Made by a program: the position numbers and the translations under genes. Below are positions 59,592-64,000 of a DNA stretch of 64,000 bases, piece after piece (position 1 is the stretch's first letter; every line of letters starts with the position of its first letter). Under the pieces are notes generated by a model. The model saw only the letters and a program-made list of their open reading frames with translations. It was not told the DNA's origin and ran no database searches. The DNA is from JANYJZ01 sp964523395 (lineage in GTDB: Bacteria; Bacteroidota; Ignavibacteria; UBA10030; SZUA-254), in contig CAZFXS010000002.1 in assembly GCA_964523395.1 (NCBI GenBank), forward strand, positions 352,741 to 416,740. The letters are read 5' to 3'.

Positions 59592-62069
59592 ATGCGTGTT
59601 AAGAGATTATTTGTAACTGTTATTGCGGTTGTATTATTTTTACCAAAAGCTGTCCAGTGCCAGCCCGCACCTTCGCCAGACGCGGTGGAGCTGAAGCTCG
59701 CATTAAAGAAGCTGACGTTCCTCGGCTCGGCGCTCTACATCGCTGCGCATCCTGACGACGAGAACACTGCATTACTTACATATCTGACAAAAGGACGGCT
59801 TATCCGCGCCGCGTATCTTTCCACCACACGCGGAGAAGGCGGACAAAATCTTATCGGCCCCGAACAAGGGGACCTGCTGGGCGTTATTCGGACACAGGAA
59901 CTGCTCGCCGCGCGGCGCATCGATGGCGCGGAACAATTTTTCACCCGCGCGATTGATTTTGGTTACTCAAAAACTTCCGAAGAAGCTCTCCGTGTCTGGA
60001 ACAAACAGGAAATCCTCAGCGACATGGTTTGGATCATCCGGAAATTCCGGCCCGATGTTATCATCACCCGGTTTTCTCCCACAACCGGAGGGCACGGCCA
60101 CCATATGGCATCGGCAATTCTGGCCCGGGAAGCATTTGAAGCGGCCGGCGATTCTCTTCAGTTTGAGGAACAGCTCAGGTACACTTCTCCATGGAAACCC
60201 AAAAGGCTTCTCTTTAATGTCTCACGGTTCCAAAGTCCTGCATTTGATTCTGTCAACGCGATAAAAATCGATGTCGGAGGATACAGTCCGCTTCTCGGCA
60301 GATCATACACCGAAATTTCCGGCATGAGCCGCTCAATGCACAAGAGCCAGGGATTCGGGGCAACGCAAAACCGCGGAACGAACATCAATTATTTTATTAA
60401 TACCGCCGGTGACTCGGCAAAGGTGGATTTCTTTGACGGCATTGATATTACCTGGTCGCGCATAAAGGGCGGAAAAGAGGTTGGTGCTCTACTTCAGTCG
60501 GCGTATGATGCATATGTTCCGGAAAATCCTTCAGCAATCATCCCCACATTACTCAAAGCATACCGTGCAATGGAAAAACTTTCTGATAATGCATGGGTTG
60601 CCATAAAACGTAAGGAGCTTGCAGATATTATTCGCGTGTGCACCGGATTATGGGTTGATGCTACGAGCGCTGATTTTTCCGCAACACCCGGGAGCGAACT
60701 TTCTATAACGCTTTCTGCAATTAACCGGTCGTTTGTCCCGATGACATTAACATCTGTCAGTGTTTCTCCACTTTCATATGATTCCGACTTGCATGAACCA
60801 CTTCTCTATAATGTTCCGGTAAACAAACCACTGAAGCTTTCTTTACCAACTGCTTTCCCATTGACACAACCGTACTGGTTATCAAATAAACCTGAAGGAG
60901 GACATTATACAATCTCCGACAGGACTCTGATGTTCCATCCTGAAAATGCTCCGGCTCTTACGGTATTCTTTAATCTTTCCATCGATACAAATTCCATAAC
61001 GATACCTGTCCCCGTGCAATACCGGTGGACAGATCCTGTTGAGGGAGATATGTACCGTCCGTTGGAAATCGTTCCGGATGTTGCGGTAAACCTTCTTGAG
61101 AGAAATTTCATATTCCCTTCATCAGGAAAAAGGAGTATTCCTGTTTACCTAAAGAGCGGTGAAGCAAACGTCAGCGGGAATCTCAGAATAAAACTTCCTG
61201 AGGGATGGAAAGCTGATCAACATTCAATCCCATTTTCATTCGAAAGAAAGAATGAAGAACAGAAATTCACATTTGTTGTTTCAGCACCATCATCGGCAAC
61301 ATCCGGCGCATTCAGCATTGAAGCGGAAATCGGGAACAACATAATTTCAAAGGGAATGACAACAATCCGGTATCCTTATCTTCCGATGCAAACTGTTTTT
61401 CCCGCGGCGGAAGGAACGGTGCAACGGCTTGATCTTAGGCATACAAAGAAAAATATCGGCTACATCATGGGAGCGGGCGACGCGATACCCGCCGCGCTGG
61501 AACAGTCGGGCTACACCGTGACACTTCTCAGCGACGAAGATTTGAGTGATCGGAATCTTTCCTCGTTCGAAACCATCATCGCAGGCGTTCGTGCATACAA
61601 CACGAGGCCCGGTTTAAGAACTCATCAAAACCGGTTAATGGAATATGTAAAGAACGGCGGGACGTATATAGTTCAGTATGTCACGTTACAGAGTAAAGAA
61701 GCCGAAAATCTGGGGCCGTATCCGTTTACCGTTTCGCGCGACCGGGTTTCTGTTGAAGATGCGCCGGTTACCTTCGACTCTAAACTTCCTATTTTCAATA
61801 TTCCCAACAAATTAACAACACAGGATTTTGAAGGATGGATTCAGGAGCGCGGGCTTTATTTTGCAGACAAATGGGATTCAACCTATACAGCCCCGCTTGC
61901 AAGTAATGACCCCGGAGAACCTTCGAAATCCGGTGGTCTGCTAATGGCAAACTATGGCAAAGGACTGTTCGTATACACCGGCTATTCGTTTTTCCGTCAG
62001 CTTCCTGCCGGTGTCGGCGGAGCGTACAGATTGTTTGTCAATCTTATTGAAGCAAAAGCGCAACGCTGA
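59592..62069 (+). CDS. secreted PIG-L/LmbE family deacetylase
   Basis: A protein of about 825 residues. A signal peptide ends near AVQCQP. The N-terminal PIG-L domain has the zinc motif AAHPDDENTALL and the third ligand in GGHGHHMASA, so it should be a zinc-dependent de-N-acetylase of N-acetylglucosamine-type sugars. The large C-terminal part contains NEW3-like beta-sandwich stretches (about 360-620) and then a ThuA/GATase-like region (SGYTVTLLSDEDLSDRNLSSFETIIAGVRAYNT). It is followed one base later by a tiny membrane protein gene and then the symporter gene. Linkage to a transporter suggests that the deacetylated product, or the acetate, is imported (inference). Confidence 0.88.
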   Translation: MRVKRLFVTVIAVVLFLPKAVQCQPAPSPDAVELKLALKKLTFLGSALYIAAHPDDENTALLTYLTKGRLIRAAYLSTTRGEGGQNLIGPEQGDLLGVIRTQELLAARRIDGAEQFFTRAIDFGYSKTSEEALRVWNKQEILSDMVWIIRKFRPDVIITRFSPTTGGHGHHMASAILAREAFEAAGDSLQFEEQLRYTSPWKPKRLLFNVSRFQSPAFDSVNAIKIDVGGYSPLLGRSYTEISGMSRSMHKSQGFGATQNRGTNINYFINTAGDSAKVDFFDGIDITWSRIKGGKEVGALLQSAYDAYVPENPSAIIPTLLKAYRAMEKLSDNAWVAIKRKELADIIRVCTGLWVDATSADFSATPGSELSITLSAINRSFVPMTLTSVSVSPLSYDSDLHEPLLYNVPVNKPLKLSLPTAFPLTQPYWLSNKPEGGHYTISDRTLMFHPENAPALTVFFNLSIDTNSITIPVPVQYRWTDPVEGDMYRPLEIVPDVAVNLLERNFIFPSSGKRSIPVYLKSGEANVSGNLRIKLPEGWKADQHSIPFSFERKNEEQKFTFVVSAPSSATSGAFSIEAEIGNNIISKGMTTIRYPYLPMQTVFPAAEGTVQRLDLRHTKKNIGYIMGAGDAIPAALEQSGYTVTLLSDEDLSDRNLSSFETIIAGVRAYNTRPGLRTHQNRLMEYVKNGGTYIVQYVTLQSKEAENLGPYPFTVSRDRVSVEDAPVTFDSKLPIFNIPNKLTTQDFEGWIQERGLYFADKWDSTYTAPLASNDPGEPSKSGGLLMANYGKGLFVYTGYSFFRQLPAGVGGAYRLFVNLIEAKAQR

Positions 62070-62070
62070 T

Positions 62071-62208
62071 ATGGAACATCACCAGGCAACCGCATCAGAC
62101 ACGCCTCCTCCGCCTTTCCATTTGTGGAAAAGGCTTTATACAATCGTGCTCTCATTTCTGGGAATACTAATTCTTCTCTTTTATCTCTTCGCTCAAGCGT
62201 ACAAATGA
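62071..62208 (+). CDS. small membrane protein upstream of the symporter (45 aa)
   Basis: A 45-residue open frame starting one base after the PIG-L stop. A proline-rich cytoplasmic-like head (SDTPPPPFHLWKRLYT) is followed by one span (IVLSFLGILILLFYLFAQAY) ending in a lysine. Its stop overlaps the start of the symporter gene by four bases (ATGA, 62205-62208). The same coupling of a tiny single-span protein with an SSS symporter occurs at 9992-10141, although there the small gene follows the symporter. Probably a symporter accessory protein. Confidence 0.7.
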   Translation: MEHHQATASDTPPPPFHLWKRLYTIVLSFLGILILLFYLFAQAYK

Positions 62209-63893
62209 GAACAGTAGACTGGATTGTCATGGCGGGAACGCTTCTCGCCATCATTCTCTACGGAATGTACCGTGGACGGGGAAGCAAAAACATCAAGGGC
62301 TTTTTGCTTGCCGATAAATCGATGAAGTGGTACACCGTCGCGCTCTCCATCATGGCAACACAGGCAAGCGCGGTGACATTTACTTCGACACCGGGACAGG
62401 CGTTTGCCGACGGGATGAGGTTCATACAGTTTTATTTCGGATTGCCGATAGCAATGGTCATCCTTTCCGTTACTGCCGTCCCGATTTTCCACAAGCTGAA
62501 TGTCTTCACCGCGTACGAATATCTCGAACACCGCTTCGACCTGAAAACGCGAACGCTTACTAGTATTATTTTCCTGATTCAGAGGGGACTCGGAGTTGGG
62601 ATTACAATTTATGCCCCCTCAATCGTGCTTTCTGTTGTGTTGGGATGGAGCTTGCAGTTGACTTCGATGCTGATCGGCGGAACTGTAATTCTGTATACCA
62701 CGATGGGCGGCGTGAAATCGGTGAACTGGACCGACTTCCAGCAAATGCTGGTTATCATGAGCGGAATGATTATCGCGTTCATTACTACAATACTATTGTT
62801 ACCGGATGATATTTCGTTTAACAATGCACTGCATATTGCCGGCGGCATGGGCAAGCTCAACCTGATTGATTTTTCGTTCGATGTCAACAATAGGTATAAC
62901 TTTTGGTCGGGAATCATCGGCGGAATGTTTGTGGCGCTGGCGTATTTCGGTACCGATCAATCACAGGTTCAGCGGTATCTTACCGGCACATCGGTAACAC
63001 AAAGCCGCCTCGGGCTTTTGTTCAACGGTATCGCAAAAGTGCCGATGCAGTTCTTCATTTTACTCCTCGGCGTGATGGTGTTCGTATTTTACCAGTTTGT
63101 CCAGCCGCCGCTGTTTTTTAATCCCGTTGAACGGGCAAGCGTGCAATCCGGCATTCATGCGGAACCGTTTCACAACCTCGAACGGGAGTATGAAAAAGCA
63201 TTTTCAGAAAAGACTGACGCTGTCAGAAAGTATGTTACAGAAACAGAGTCAGGAACTCCGCAAAGTATTCTTGCCTCAAAGCAGCAACTCGCTGAATCAC
63301 AACAGAAAACTGACGCCATCCGCAGTGAAGCGGTACACCTCATCAGACAAAACAATCCGGCCGCCGACCCCAGCGACACGAATTATATCTTCCTTACATT
63401 TGTCATGACTTATCTGCCCCTGGGAATCGTAGGATTGGTGTTTGCCTGCATTTTTTCGGCATCGATGTCGTCGACTTCCGGCGAACTCAGCGCACTTGCG
63501 ACATGTTCCGTCGTGGATATTTACAAACGGTTGATAAAAGCGGATGGATCAGAACGACACTATCTGGTTGTGTCACGAATAGCGATGGCGGTGTGGGGTG
63601 TCTATGCCGTGCTGTTCGCGCAGTACGCCAGCAGACTCGGCTCGCTTATCGAGGCGGTGAATATTATCGGCTCGCTGTTCTATGGAACGATGCTGGCGAT
63701 TTTTCTTCTTGCATTCTACGTAAAATTCGTGCGTGGCACCGCGGTATTCTGGGCGGCATTTGCGGGGGAAGGAATTGTCGTGTACTGCTTTTATTTTACA
63801 AACATCTCATGGCTTTGGTATAATGTGGTCGCGTGCGCGGCGGTGATGGGAGTTGCGGTGGGAATCGAGATGATAATGAGAAGGTGGAGATAG
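62205..63893 (+). CDS. sodium/solute symporter (SSS family)
   Basis: A 562-residue inner-membrane transporter. The ATG at 62205 is chosen because it overlaps the stop of the small membrane protein gene by four bases and begins directly before the first span (TVDWIVMAGTLLAIILYG). Family features are GFLLADKSMKWYTVALSIMATQASAVTFTSTPGQA, TMGGVKSVNWTDFQQMLVIM and FACIFSASMSSTSGELSALATCSVVDIYKRL, the sodium-site span. A hydrophilic insertion of about 90 residues with charged helical character (about residues 310-400) separates later spans, as in several sugar-type SSS proteins. Substrate unknown; the co-transcribed deacetylase suggests a deacetylated or amino sugar. Confidence 0.92.
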   Translation: MRTVDWIVMAGTLLAIILYGMYRGRGSKNIKGFLLADKSMKWYTVALSIMATQASAVTFTSTPGQAFADGMRFIQFYFGLPIAMVILSVTAVPIFHKLNVFTAYEYLEHRFDLKTRTLTSIIFLIQRGLGVGITIYAPSIVLSVVLGWSLQLTSMLIGGTVILYTTMGGVKSVNWTDFQQMLVIMSGMIIAFITTILLLPDDISFNNALHIAGGMGKLNLIDFSFDVNNRYNFWSGIIGGMFVALAYFGTDQSQVQRYLTGTSVTQSRLGLLFNGIAKVPMQFFILLLGVMVFVFYQFVQPPLFFNPVERASVQSGIHAEPFHNLEREYEKAFSEKTDAVRKYVTETESGTPQSILASKQQLAESQQKTDAIRSEAVHLIRQNNPAADPSDTNYIFLTFVMTYLPLGIVGLVFACIFSASMSSTSGELSALATCSVVDIYKRLIKADGSERHYLVVSRIAMAVWGVYAVLFAQYASRLGSLIEAVNIIGSLFYGTMLAIFLLAFYVKFVRGTAVFWAAFAGEGIVVYCFYFTNISWLWYNVVACAAVMGVAVGIEMIMRRWR

Positions 63894-64000
63894 AAACTAG
63901 TTTTTTTAGGTAAGTTCTCAACGATAACATTACTTTGTGCCGTTATACTTTCTCTGCTATGTACAAAAGCAAATTGAGCGTGGACGATGATACAATTAGT
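63894..64000 (+). other. right-edge spacer, possible start of another gene
   Basis: An ATG at 63959 opens a frame (MYKSKLSVDD...) that continues to the window edge for 14 codons. There is no clear Shine-Dalgarno, so it may or may not be a gene. Confidence 0.2.

Overview
The window looks like a chromosomal segment of a Gram-negative bacterium of the Bacteroidota/Chlorobiota (FCB) group, most likely an Ignavibacteria-like or related environmental lineage. This rests on a secreted glycan-degrading repertoire (two GH31, one GH35, one GH92), a NagB-like protein fused to a PIG-L domain, DUF3078 and OmpA/TSP3 outer-membrane proteins, and FCB-style lipoproteins. Purine-rich Shine-Dalgarno sequences are common, and several promoters look like the ordinary TTGnnn/TAtatT type rather than the Bacteroidia TTTG/TAnnTTTG type. 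The lineage is an inference. No rRNA, tRNA or CRISPR array was seen.

Layout. 1-7738 (minus): a glycan cluster reading NagB/PIG-L fusion, GH35 beta-galactosidase, small lipoprotein, orphan sugar-binding lipoprotein, and a GH31 enzyme cut by the window edge. 8023-11616 (minus): a sugar salvage operon of sodium/solute symporter, 49-residue membrane partner, GHMP kinase and nucleotidyltransferase. 11942-14236 (plus): a solitary AT-rich gene joining an Mrr-like nuclease-fold domain to a NACHT NTPase, which looks like an acquired anti-phage gene. 14320-18085: surface proteins. 18109-21649: aspartate kinase, a helical-repeat protein, and a RAYT transposase surrounded by three copies of its likely REP hairpin. 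21826-34228: peptidase and amidohydrolase genes plus a compact minus-strand operon (GH92 mannosidase, GH5-like hydrolase, glycosylasparaginase, CutC) that could dismantle N-linked glycans. 34611-44142 (plus): a dense run of envelope and stress genes (OmpA, MscL, HerA-like ATPase, M48 protease, aquaporin, DUF4126, YeaQ-like, rhomboid). 44212-55537: C-terminal processing protease, cytochrome bd oxidase, OsmC, RRM protein, Ste24-like protease, TruA, MsrPQ and a dicarboxylate symporter. 55569-63893: a second GH31, an outer-membrane protein, and a plus-strand operon of secreted PIG-L deacetylase, 45-residue membrane protein and sodium/solute symporter.

How it works together. The main theme is extracellular or periplasmic breakdown of host- or biomass-derived glycans, sodium-coupled uptake of the released sugars, and phosphorylation, activation or deamination inside the cell. 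SusC/SusD genes are absent. Both sodium/solute symporters overlap by four bases with a tiny single-span membrane protein gene, in opposite gene order at the two loci. The most notable accessory items are the nuclease-NACHT gene, the RAYT/REP set (one hairpin apparently forms the whole 5' leader of the aspartate kinase mRNA) and the N-glycan operon.
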